A DNA stretch of 60,000 bases, taken from contig OU612066.1 in the NCBI GenBank assembly GCA_914767715.1, positions 33,084,283 to 33,144,282 of the forward strand. The letters are read 5' to 3'. The notes below the pieces were generated by a model, which searched no databases, was not told the DNA's origin, and worked only from the letters and a program-made list of their open reading frames with translations. The DNA is from Membranipora membranacea (taxonomy: Eukaryota; Bryozoa; Gymnolaemata; Cheilostomatida; Membraniporidae). Each line of letters begins with the position of its first letter. Within the stretch, counting starts at the first letter, position 1. Positions 1 to 10,370 of this stretch are shown here, one piece after another. The position numbers were made by a program, and so were the translations under genes.

Positions 1-1103
1 GGAAATTCCTCATGCTTAGTAATTACTTCTGTTGTATGTGATGAAGATGTGCTAAAATTGAGATCTAATCTCAGTCTGACAAATTCATGAATGAAAATTA
101 TTGCTCATTCCTGATGCTCGTTGCGATGTATAGTTGTGTTTGTACATACACCTATTTAATTGATATTTGTATATTTAAACTTTTATAAATCAGCTGGCTC
201 GCGTTTTGGGTTTACTGGGTTGTCGATGTATGACGTAAAAGCAGCCAGATTTACTATATATTCACCCAACTTCCTGATTCAATTACTGACATAGAGCTAC
301 TTTACTGCTGGCAGTTATAAATATACATCAGTGACTGATGGTATTCTTCTACCAAAAGCCATACTGTGTTTTTTTATGTATCAATGATCCACAAAATTAC
401 ATAAGTAAATGAATACAAAATACACCAAATAACCAGGTACTTGTTCTTGTACTTGTGTTGTTTGTGAGTTATCACGGATCATTCACAGTGATAATGGAGA
501 AAGCACTGTTTACGTGACTGAAATCAGACTTCGAATCAGTGCTATCACATTTCGTGACAAGTCATAATCATAAAACATGTATGATATAGGAATGGTCCCA
601 TCACACGTCAGTCTCAGGAGAGCCAGGAGAGTGGCTAATAAGTCACTATTCTTATAGAAGCTCATAGTCTGACACTTTGGTGAATTTGCTTTGTCAGGGC
701 AAACTTTAATTATTGTTCAACTGATCAAAATTGATCAACCTTTGACATTCGAGAAAACCCTGATTTATCTGCAACCACAAGACTTCCCTGAGGGATTGAT
801 TATTGTATGACATGGCTCCGCGCTCACAGATCTCAGGGTATACACCATGGACAAAACACACAGCACATTGTTGCGCGCTTTGTTTATAGAATACGCCCTC
901 AGCAGAATCTGCAACAAGCCTATCTCGACAAACTTTGTCAAGACTGGTTAAACCTGCAATATTACTGTGGTCAAGCACTCATTGTGCGCTCAACCTCTGG
1001 TGTGGAGGGGGGGGGGGGGGGTGGCAGAGAAACACCTTTTATGACATGTTGACTTGGTTTGTCTGATTTTTTAATTTAACGTAATCTTGACATTTATTTG
1101 CAG
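1..1103 (+). other. PAM intron sequence (5' exons outside window)
   Basis: No convincing exon was found on either strand before the acceptor at 1101-1103 (TTTGCAG). The stretch is taken as PAM intron. It holds a run of 15 G at 1007-1021. Short open frames here have no family resemblance. Confidence 0.55.
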
Positions 1104-4100
1104 CTCAATATGAAGCACTGGCAGATGCGGGAACAGCTCACCATATTTTACTCTTCGGATGCAACGAGCCATATAGAAAAACTCCAACATGGTAAGGCTA
1201 TGAGAATGTTACATGACCACCTGTATGGGAAAGGAATTCGTAGAATACAAGATTTCAGATAGCACTGATTTATGGGCCACATTAAGCCTACACCTAGCCT
1301 GAGTTAGCAAGATCAAATGAACAAGAGACCTCAAGGCGGTAAAATCCATAACCACTACCCATATTGTGGATCATCGTGTGAAGAGACCAATTGGACCAAT
1401 TGTACTAGTCCTACTGACCAAGTTCCATATGTCTAATAATATGGAATAAAATAATGACCGTTTTTATTATTTACTATTTAGTCCGTGCTATTTCCTATTT
1501 TTTGGTCCTATTGTCGTCCTTAGTTTGATTATGACACCAATGACCGCCTTGGATAAGAACTCTGAGCTAACTCTGAGCTAACTCTGACCAGGGAGGGGGT
1601 ATATCCCACCCTCTCTGCTCTGAGCTAACTCTGAGCCGTTTGATCTCATGAGTTAAACTCATTAGCAGCTTATTAGCTGGTTGCAGAACTTCCTGTCAAC
1701 GTAAAAAATCGATGAGACTGCCTCAAGTGCCAATCATTAAATACTGTTGTCGGGTCTATAATGTGAGATCTTACAGGAAGGACTATTTTAGACACTAAAA
1801 AGAACTTTAGGCTTTTTTGATAAGTCATGCGTGATCAACATTTTGTTGACACTTGAAGTTGCTCCCCCTTATTGATAGACGGCAAGTACGTAGCTTATCA
1901 GTAGAGGGGTAACGATTACGTTCATGTATGTCAGCTCATGGATCAGTGATATATAAAATACACAGTATGGTATGGTTAAAAAATACCGGCCGTAAAATTC
2001 CTGTACAACCACACATAAATAGCCAATAGTCACGTGCTTGTGCAGGTTCAGATATATATTCCTCTAATCTACGAACATATATCATTAATTTCATCGGTGA
2101 ATTATCTTATTCAGGTCTTGTGGTCAGACATGTAAGTCCAACTCACAGATCATGTTTGCCTGGGCGCGGAATGCCCAGGCCACTCATCTCCCTGATGATG
2201 TTGGGTATCATATTGGTGGCTCCAGTCACATCAATCATATAGTGATGCAGGTACGTTATAGCATGGATGGTGGGTGTGTCTCTATGTACATGAGGTATAA
2301 GCCTCATCATAGTCATTGGACTGTGGCCTATAGGCGTTTTTAGACAGCTTGTATATTCTGTGCATTGAAACACATAATCTACATAATATACATACCCATA
2401 CATAATATATAATATAAACAGAATACTTTTGATGCAATGTTATTTATATAGTCAGAATTAGATCAGGTTTGATCCATAGTGCCATCATTTGAGTTGCCCC
2501 CTCTACTGACACACTTCGGCGTTTCAGTAGAAACGGCAACTCCAAAGCCGGCAAAATGGATCAAACTAGAGTATTATGAATTTACAAAATCCAGATGTTT
2601 TATTACAATCTCGATATTTTCGTTTGCACAGGGCGGAAAACAGTCCTAAGTTTTCATGTAGTGTTCTTCATCACATTACCTGATCGGTTGTTCATGTCAC
2701 ATTCTGATTGGTTGTAGGTTCACTATGCGCGAGCTATGAAAGAATCAGAGCCTGAGGACCACTCAGGGCTCAAGCTGACGATAACCAACGTCAAACCTAA
2801 ATATTCACAGGGTATACTACTCATGATTTCTAGCTGGGGAGTAATACCTGCTCATACAAAGGGTAAGTTATTATTGGTGATAGTCAGGACTCAGATTGCT
2901 AGAATGAGGTAAAATATGAAAATTACCCACAATGCAACTAAATAACTGAATTCACAGTGAGACAAGTTAGGAATTGCATGGTTGTTTACTCTTTAGTGTA
3001 TGCTACTCTCATGTTCAAGTTCAACACAGATCCAGCTTGTGACATCCTGAAATAACATCGGTCATGGTGTTCATCCTTGTGCATACACTTTCATCTTTGA
3101 GTATATGGGTGATTCTTGGCCTAGATTGAGTTTGATCCATTTGCCTGCATTCGGAGTTGCCCCTCCACTGGTCATGCACCCTACGGCATGATCAAGATCC
3201 ATTCTTGGCCTCACCTCATCACTGATTGTTTTTGTTATATTTCTATTGGTAGAAAGTCATTTGGACGTATCCTGTCGATATAGTGGAAGTAAACCAATAC
3301 ATCCATTTGCATACCGAACTCACGCCCATTCACTTAGTAAGTCACACATACACCAGACCTCTGGATACTATAACTGTGTTCACGGGATTGCCTCTCAGTA
3401 GAAAATTAAACTTACATTTATTCAAATTATATTTTAAGCAGCAAAAACTCCATCTTGTATCATACTATGAGGCGGTGCTCCACAAAGTGATAAGACTAGC
3501 ATATCACAGTATATTATAGCGCGATTGTTGAATACCGGATCATGTGAAGAACAAAGATATATGGATGCCTGTCGATGCTTGACCAGGGCATTCTTGGCCA
3601 GACCTCCTGCAGCTTTATTTGCCAAAATAGCCTTAAATTTGAGTTACCTTCTCTTCGCCTGCATTTGTGAACTGCTATGACCCAGGTTTACACGGACTTA
3701 GATATCATCCAATTTCCTTTTCTTTATAATGTGGTAAATGAAGACATCAACAGCTACCAACATAAGATCAAGAGTTTACCAGTAAAACAGCGTCTATTAG
3801 TGAGGACATATCAAATTTATTGCCTCGCTTGCTTTGTTTTTCAGGCAGGGTGATCTCGGCGTACCAAAAGCCTGCAAATAATATTGATGCACCTTGGACT
3901 AAAATAGGAAAGGGTAACCCTCTGTGGCCACAAGCATTCTATCCTATGGAGAATAAGTCGCTTATCATTCAACCAGATGATTACCTAGCAGCTAGATGTG
4001 TGTACGATTCCACTGATAAAGCTATTGATACTAGGATTGGGTGAGTTATTCAAAGCGACTGACATAATTTTGCACTACTTTGAACACAATAAGTGCAGTG

Positions 4101-4938
4101 GCTGTAGAAATTGTGGGCTAGTTGCTCCTAGTACAGACCCCTGAATTTCTGTTTTCATATCTTAGGGTATCAAGTTAAATTTTGTGGCAAGAGGCCAACC
4201 TACTTCTATTGTTTTTGTATTGAACGGTTTTAAAGCCCATATAAAGACTGAAGCAAATTGTAGTCTGGTGGCATGTTCTGCAGTGGTTATGCAATATTTT
4301 TACACTGAAAAAAATTCATAGCACTTCTGGGCAATAATTCAGATACTGTTATAAATTGTGCCCTCTCTCATCTCTGAGGTATTTATTCCTAGTACTGTAC
4401 CAGCCCAAAAAGCAACCACTTCCAAATACTTTAAATTACTGATATTTTCCACATAAGTTAAATAGAAATACATTTCTATTGTCAGGAGAGTCATAGTAAT
4501 GGTATTTTATTGGGCTGGTGCAGTACTAGGAATTAATATCTCATGGATGAGCAGGGGGGGACAATTCCTAACAATATGGAATATTTTTACCCAGAAGTGC
4601 CATGAATTTTTTCAGTGTTAAAATGTTACTTTACAAATGCAGAACCAGCTGCCTGGCTATATTTTTTTCTTTTAGTCTTTCTGTAGTCTTTAAATGTGAT
4701 AAAACATTATGTGACACACTGTGATTTGACACTTTCAGGTCAGCACACACAGATGAGATGTGTAACTTTTACGTCATGTACTACACGGAGGGTGAGGCCG
4801 AGTTTGAAACTTGTGGAGGTAACCAGTTTAAGAACTTAGCTGCCACAATGCCAGCTGATAGTCTGGTGAAGCTGCCTCCTAATCCTTTGTTAGATGAGAT
4901 GGCATCCGGTCACCCTATACATCATCAAGATGAGCCAG
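1104..4938 (+). CDS. PAM: PAM: PHM (copper monooxygenase) domain exons
   Basis: Six exons encode most of the two-lobed copper type II ascorbate-dependent monooxygenase fold. Exon 1104-1191 has the TAHHILLFGC segment with the paired CuA histidines. The third CuA histidine sits in the VHY segment at the start of exon 2718-2862. Exon 3253-3336 carries the THAH pair expected for CuM, and exon 4739-4938 has DEMCN, with the methionine that ligates CuM. The motif FAWARNA in exon 2115-2250 and the segment LWPQAFYPMEN in exon 3845-4040 are also typical of PHM. The CuA and CuM ligands visible here are intact, so the domain looks catalytically competent. Residue roles come from the known rat PHM structure; the match was made by eye. 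Confidence 0.93.
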
Positions 4939-7900
4939 GTATGTACATAAATGTAGAGAGATTTAGGGATACTACCTTCACTTTGACTACACAGTAGAGT
5001 TTTACTGGCAAAACTAAGCTGGTGAGAAGGTCTAGCCTGTTTTCACCCTAAAACATTCAGAATCTGGACTGCGCCTTAGTTGTTATTTCATTTTGTGGAT
5101 CATTTTAATTTTACAGCCAGTTGAGAGTTCGTTTTGTACAACTGTTGCTGCTTCTTCATTTTGCTTATGCTCCGCTTTTTTATATTTTAGCAGAAGATAG
5201 AAGCGCTACAACAGAACCTTCACTGAAAGTCAAAGTGGAGGAACATGAGTTCCCATGTGAGTGTGGCTGACTTTAGAGTTGTAATACTAGCTATTGGTTT
5301 GATGGTGTGCGCTTTATGTCAGCCTTTACGTCCATTTTGTTTTTGTTACTCTGTATCATAGACGGATTTGTACTTTTGATCATTCTTTTTATAATGTGTT
5401 CAATGAAACCACTGATCATGTCATAGTATACATTCCCATCAGTGAAATAGTGTAGGTTAACTTGCTGCAATTGAGATGTTTTTGATTGCGTGAGTTCCAA
5501 TTTCCACTCTTCTCCACTTTTTTGAGTTTCAACCGGTGATGTGGTTTGTGTTGTAGACCTATATGAAGCAGAGAACTGGTACACGGCCCCTAATGATATC
5601 AGCGTTGGACAGATTGGAGGTATAGCCACAGACAAGGATGGTAATGTTGTCATCTTTCACAGAGGATCTCACAAGTGGGACGCAGACAGCTTTGACAGGG
5701 CTAATATATATCTGAAAGAAGAAGATGGTGGGTACCATTGATGGAAATAATCAATTTCAACTAAATTGTCAGCAAGCTCAACCAGCTTAGATAAAGTTCG
5801 GTCATTTTTGCATGCATTTTGGAGTTGCTCCTCCTCTATTGGGGCAGATATCCAATGTGTTCTCAAATTTTGGATAACTGCCGCAGTAGTGGAGGAGCAA
5901 CTCCAAAATGCATGCAAAAATGACCGAACTTTATCTATCCCTGATCTAAGCTGATTGAGCTTTCTGACAATTTTATTAATCCTATCAATTGTCTTACCTT
6001 TGCCTCATCTGAACAGCTGCGCTCTTATGGCACGGTCCCCTATTGATCCAACAAGTGCATCAACTGTAGGTCCTGTAAAAAAAAATATCGAGAGATGAAG
6101 CATCATCACCATCATTGTTTGTTCATATGTTCTGTGTTCCTAGTGACTATCTTGCTCTCTGCCCAAAGATATTTTTCAAAGCATCTTCCTGCCTTCAAAA
6201 TGAGAACATGAAAACTTTCTGAGAAAATTTATTCACCTGGATCTTCTTGAAGCTTTTCTTCCATAAACACATCAAGAGAAAGTTTAACCTAATATTTCAT
6301 ATTTTTAGGTGCTATAAAAGAGAAGGCAATAGTTGTATTTGATGATGCTGGTCAAGTAAAGAATTCATGGGGAGATAATATGTAAGTTGTATGATTGAAT
6401 CTTGACTCAAGGTCATACCTAATACAAATACCTGTATAACGTGTCAAACATAAGCCTGTCAGATATTTACTTTTATAGTCATGACAAGTACAAGCAGGTA
6501 TATATAGGTAGAAATCTAGAAAAGAGTTCTTATGACATGCCAACGGAATAGAAATCATAACATGTTCACGAAGTGTTACATTGCTGTAAAGGTCTGATGA
6601 TATTTTGTTATCCTCGTTTTAGAGAAAAGGCTTTGGCTGCTTGTCGTGTTCTAAAAAAGAATAAGTGATTTATCAAAAGTGGGCCTCAAAATTGTTGCTT
6701 GGATCTAGATTAAACTGGAGTTAAATTGCTCAGATATATTATAGTTCGGTTAGATATTTCACAAAAAAACTTGCAGCATGTAATGGAAAAACTAAAATAT
6801 TACTCCTAATCAGAATCCAATTTGGTCTCTAGCTCAAGGTGTCACTTGTTACTTTAAGAGTTGAACCAATGTATTTATTTACTTATAGGTTTTATTTGCC
6901 TCATGGTATAACTATAGATGATGAAGGAAATTACTATTTAACTGATGTGGCTCTCCACCAGGTAAGTAAACAATCCATCCCTCCCATAATCACAGTAACT
7001 CAATGTGCCGCACATATTTACTAAAAAAGTAAAAAATTTATAATGAGCAACTCTTTTAATTAATTAACCAACTCTCTCAAAATGGATATAGTCTCTGGTG
7101 AATACTACAGAACCAGTTTACGGTCTGTTATATGAATATAAGAGGGAGTCACTCAACTTCACCTTATTTCAAGATATAAAATATAACATTTACATTGGAT
7201 GAAGTTCATCTTTATTGACAATTGTTCAAACAATGCCTCTAGGGTTTTAAACGCTTGTCGTCTGTGTTTTCAATAAGGTAGTATCAGGGTGAATACAATA
7301 CAGTTTTTCCTTATTGATGAGGAGTTACACTCTCTTTGTTGGTAATGTTCAGAGAGTAGACAACTTGAAGCTAATTTACTAAAGAAATTTTCACATTCAA
7401 CTTACATTACTCTACCCATGACTCCCTCAGGTGATGAAGTTTGCACCTTCTACTAGTAAGACAACCCCACTGTTAACTCTCGGAGAGAAGTTCATTTCTG
7501 GAGCGGGAGAGGAGCAGTTCTGCCAGCCCGCTGATGTGGCCGTGGCTTCCAATGGAGATTTTTATGTCGCTGATGGATACTGTAACGGCAGAGTTCTGAA
7601 GTTTGATAAAAATGGCCACGTCATAGGAAATTTTGGAGCATTTGGTGCCCGTGAGTGAAACAAAATACAAATAAAACCTTTGTATCTTGGAAATTATTTT
7701 CTACTAATATAGTGCTTAATTATTTGCTGCAAAGTTAATGGTTTTTGTTGCAGATGTGTGTTGTTAGTTTGTAATATATGCTGGTCATTTTACGCTTTCA
7801 TGAATTTCATTGTCACTTTTGCTGCTCTTCACATATGCTTCATTGTTCACTTTACCAGGGCTGTATTCAAGTATTGTGAAGTCAGAGGAAAAGAGTTTGG

Positions 7901-10053
7901 GATAACTATGGTTTCTCATTTGAGATGAAATCATGAATGATCATCTTTTTCTGAATTTCGTCTAAGCTTAGGATATCAGCTCCATGCCCTCAATTTAGCA
8001 ATATCAGAAGGTACCATCAATGAATAGGTTTACCTAACTATTCTATTCAATTGATGCCATCATCCGAACACCCTCTGATTTTTGCCTTTGTTCAACAGCT
8101 AACCGCTATCATGTATGTGACGGTAACTATTATTTATTGCAGGGAACATGGCAATATTTAGGTTTTTTGTCGTTCACTCTTTGGCGCTGTCAGAGACCCT
8201 TAATACTCTGTGTGTGGCGGACAGAGAACACAAGAGACTGCAGTGCTTCGACCAGGACGAAACATTTAAATATGTGGTGGAAGATGATGAGCCTGTGTTC
8301 GCTGCTGCATTCAAACCTAATACTGGTGAGCAAACTTTGATTGATTTCTAATCACAGATAAGGTGTTGTGATCAGAGTGTCAATAATTTAATATAATTGC
8401 TATCTATTTGAGTTATATAATTTTTTATTCCTTTCTAATTTGAAATTAAAGAGCAGATTTACTTGCACCAAGACGGTCTACTTGTACCTTCAATCAGGCT
8501 CAGTAAACTACAGTCACAAATGTCGTTGCATATTGAATAGATTTATCATTGTCAAATTACTAAATAAATAAGAATTTAAGTAGTTCAAGGCCACTGGCGG
8601 TGGAGAATTTCTCACAAAGTATGAAAAGTTGATCAATTCTCCGATACGATTGAGCAATAGAGCTAGCCATTCTGAAGACTCAAACTATCAGAACAATATC
8701 AATATTCTTACAGATAAATTGATAACAGTAAGTTCTAGAAGTATGCCAAATGAGAGTCCAGGAAGTAAAATATCTCTGCTCCACATGAGAGAGGATTCAG
8801 CCGAGAATATGGGAGACTTCTATCCAAACACTCAGGTAAAGATGGATGAATACCTTGTCATCCATCTATTCGTCAACAATGGTTTCTGTTGAGGCTGTCA
8901 AACTTTTTCGGTTGTATGTTATGTGTTAGGGTAGTCAGCCCTTTCAGGTTGTATGTCGGGGCAGTCAACTGTGTTTGGTTGTATGTTGGGCAGTCAGCCC
9001 ATTTTCAGTTGTATGAAAAGGCATTCAGCCCATTAGTATTATGCAAACAGAAAACACTCCACCATCACAATTTATGCAATTTCAATCTATTTTTAGAAGT
9101 TTGGTGGTATTCTCCATGATTTGGCTGTCAGCCATGACGGATCAGCAGCTTATATAGGTCAACTTGATCCCCCTAAGATATGGAAGTTTATGATCAGCAT
9201 CAAAGGTTTGTTAGACTACGTTATGCTTCCTTACTTGTTACTTGCTATCAAACTACCCTCTCAGTCTAAAAATCTGTCACATGATCAACCTGTCTTGACA
9301 AGCTTGTGCAGGTGCTCTTTTCTAATTGAATTATACAGTATACATGTGATGTGGCCTAAAATTGTCAGTTGAGAAATGTATTGTGGGATGTATATAAAAA
9401 GGTCTAATTCCATGTCTTCATACATGTTCAGATTCCGCCGACTCAGTTATTGATGCCAAAGATGTGGACAACCCCACAGTGAAGAAAACAGGTCTGGAGA
9501 CAAACCACAAACCAATAGTCAGTAAAGACGAGCAAATAGGTACGGACAATGGAGCCTCCCCGGGGTCACAAAAAGTTCCTATAGTAGTCGGGGCGATGCT
9601 GATCGTACCCGTAGTCTGTGTGCTTATCATACTACTGGGCTTCAAAATATATAACAGCAGTAAGTACTCTATGGATGCTACCTAGTAAACCAAGGGTGGA
9701 TAATTCCCCACATTGTTCGGAGGAGGCAAAAAAATTGTTTGCATGATTTTACTTGTTAATGGCTGTCGACGCATCAGAATTTGTTCCAGACTTTATCTTT
9801 ATGATATCCAGGTTTTCCTTTTTTTTTTAAATCTGATGACGCAAATTTACTATTGAGCGGTTTGTAATCGATTCTTCTATCTGATTCAGGAAAAAGAAAA
9901 GGTATTCATGGTCAGTTTGACATGGGAAGTATATTCAGCTCTCGGCCTAGTCCAGACAAGGCCGGATTTAGCCCCCTCACGGCACAAGAAGATCACTACA
10001 CTGAGTCTGAGGATGAAGGACTGTATGAAAAACAGCAGATATTAAAGCACTAG
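1104..10053 (+). CDS. PAM: Peptidyl-glycine alpha-amidating monooxygenase, bifunctional, membrane-anchored (5' partial)
   Basis: PAM converts glycine-extended peptides to C-terminal amides in secretory granules. PHM hydroxylates the glycine alpha carbon using copper, ascorbate and O2, and PAL then releases glyoxylate. I read 16 exons with GT-AG junctions and matching phases: 1104-1191, 2115-2250, 2718-2862, 3253-3336, 3845-4040, 4739-4938, 5191-5256, 5557-5727, 6309-6381, 6889-6961, 7431-7650, 8143-8325, 8606-8835 (start uncertain), 9097-9205, 9432-9659, 9890-10053. Together they give 787 residues and a TAG stop at 10051-10053. The order is PHM, PAL, membrane segment, cytoplasmic tail, as in vertebrate integral-membrane PAM. 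The signal peptide and the first PHM exons must lie upstream of base 1, because the first exon seen starts inside PHM at the CuA histidine pair. All expected metal and catalytic residues are present from there on. Many invertebrates split PHM and PAL into separate genes; here they are fused. Confidence 0.93.
1560..1640. repeat. Short direct repeats of CTCTGAGCTAA type
   Basis: The phrase TCTGAGCTAACTC recurs about four times in 80 bases inside a PAM intron, separated by a small G-rich/C-rich inverted pair around 1590-1615. It looks like a degenerate minisatellite. Confidence 0.5.
2466..2566. mobile_element. Short foldback MITE, GTTTGATCCAT termini
   Basis: About 100 bp with arms of roughly 32 bp. 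The left arm starts GTTTGATCCAT and runs to GAGTTGCC; the right arm starts GGCAACTCC and ends ATGGATCAAAC. The arms match with a few differences. It lies in a PAM intron. A similar but truncated copy lies at about 3129-3205, and a half copy at about 30525-30592. No transposase is encoded, so it is non-autonomous. Confidence 0.7.
3129..3205. mobile_element. Truncated copy of the GTTTGATCCAT foldback MITE
   Basis: The stretch begins GTTTGATCCATTTGCC and continues through CGGAGTTGCCCCTCC, matching the left arm of the 2466-2566 element. The matching right arm is reduced to a weak end (ATGATCAAGATCC). It sits in the PAM intron just before exon 3253. Confidence 0.55.
4302..4619. mobile_element. Foldback MITE with ACACTGAAAAAA termini, in PAM intron
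   Basis: The two ends are inverted copies: ACACTGAAAAAAATTCAT with AGCACTTCTGG on the left, and CCAGAAGTGCCATGAATT then TTTTCAGTGT on the right. A second inner inverted pair (CCTAGTACTG and CAGTACTAGG) continues the palindrome, so the arms are about 110 bp each with a central loop. TA lies at both outer edges, which fits Tc1/mariner-like MITEs. There is no coding capacity. Confidence 0.7.
5191..9205 (+). CDS. PAM: PAM: linker and PAL (amidoglycolate lyase) beta-propeller exons
   Basis: Exon 5191-5256 encodes a short charged linker. PAL starts in exon 5557-5727, with WYTAPNDISVGQIGG and the FHRG segment that supplies the catalytic arginine. Exon 6889-6961 has FYLPHGITID (zinc histidine) and DVALHQ. 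Exon 7431-7650 has FCQPADVAV and ADGYCN (catalytic tyrosine). Exon 8143-8325 has VHSLAL (second zinc histidine) and LCVADRE. Exon 9097-9205 has LHDLAVSHDG (third zinc histidine). The repeated D-G-(N/D)-x-Y/V-x-(A/T)-D pattern is the NHL-type blade. Exon 8606-8835 is polar, low in recognisable motifs and has a weak acceptor. Its donor (CAG/GTAAAG) and its phase into exon 9097 are good, but its 5' edge is a guess. Confidence 0.88.
5763..5973. mobile_element. Foldback MITE with AAATTGTCAG termini, in PAM intron
   Basis: A near-perfect inverted repeat of about 90 bp per arm begins AAATTGTCAGCAAGCTCAA and ends TTGAGCTTTCTGACAATTT. The inner part has GATAAAGTTCGGTCATTTTT and its complement, around a loop near 5860. 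It is 211 bp in all and is transcribed as PAM intron, so the RNA would form a long hairpin. Part of the core (TTTTGGAGTTGCTCCTCC) resembles the core of the 2466-2566 family. Confidence 0.75.
8889..9020. repeat. Imperfect tandem repeat in PAM intron
   Basis: About four units of 32-36 bp share the phrases GGTTGTATGT and GCAGTCAGCCC. It lies between exons 8606-8835 and 9097-9205. Reading frames through it are not considered coding. Confidence 0.6.
9432..10053 (+). CDS. PAM: PAM: stalk, transmembrane segment and cytoplasmic tail exons
   Basis: Exon 9432-9659 encodes a polar stalk followed by a hydrophobic stretch of about 25 residues (VPIVVGAMLIVPVVC onward), ending in KIYNS. Exon 9890-10053 then gives a basic stop-transfer patch (RKRKG) and a tail of about 50 residues with an acidic cluster, TESEDEG, close to LYEKQQ and a C-terminal H before the stop. 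This makes the enzyme a type I membrane protein. In vertebrate PAM a similar tail with basic, Ser/Asp/Glu-rich and tyrosine-containing parts directs granule sorting and endocytosis. The same role here is inferred from composition and position only. Confidence 0.87.
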
Positions 10054-10370
10054 ATCAGATACGAAAACATGCTATACTTTAATTTAGACACGGTCCACGA
10101 CTAGAAATCCAGAGAGCGTCCAATCCTTTGTGAGTTACAAAGTATAGATTTCTGTGTCTGCTGTCACTCTGTGTATGGAAATCAAAATTATCACCGGAGG
10201 CATCGCCAATGACCCCCATTAAGAGCTCGACAACCTTAGACCTAACAGCTGACGACATTTGGTGTTCCTGTATCCATAGACAGGAAATATCGTGACTTGC
10301 GACAGTAGAAATAAGTATCTGGTTTGCTTCCATCAATTTGACAATGATCTATATATTTTTGTGAAATAAA
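10054..10370 (+). terminator. PAM 3' UTR with poly(A) signal
   Basis: The stop codon is followed by about 310 bases of non-coding sequence ending in AATAAA at 10365-10370, a canonical polyadenylation signal. A long minus-strand open frame over this stretch has no recognisable product and is treated as chance. Confidence 0.6.

Noticed and set aside
10079-10336. 85-codon minus-strand frame over the PAM 3' UTR
   Set aside because: No homology, no splice or start context, and it lies opposite a clear 3' UTR.
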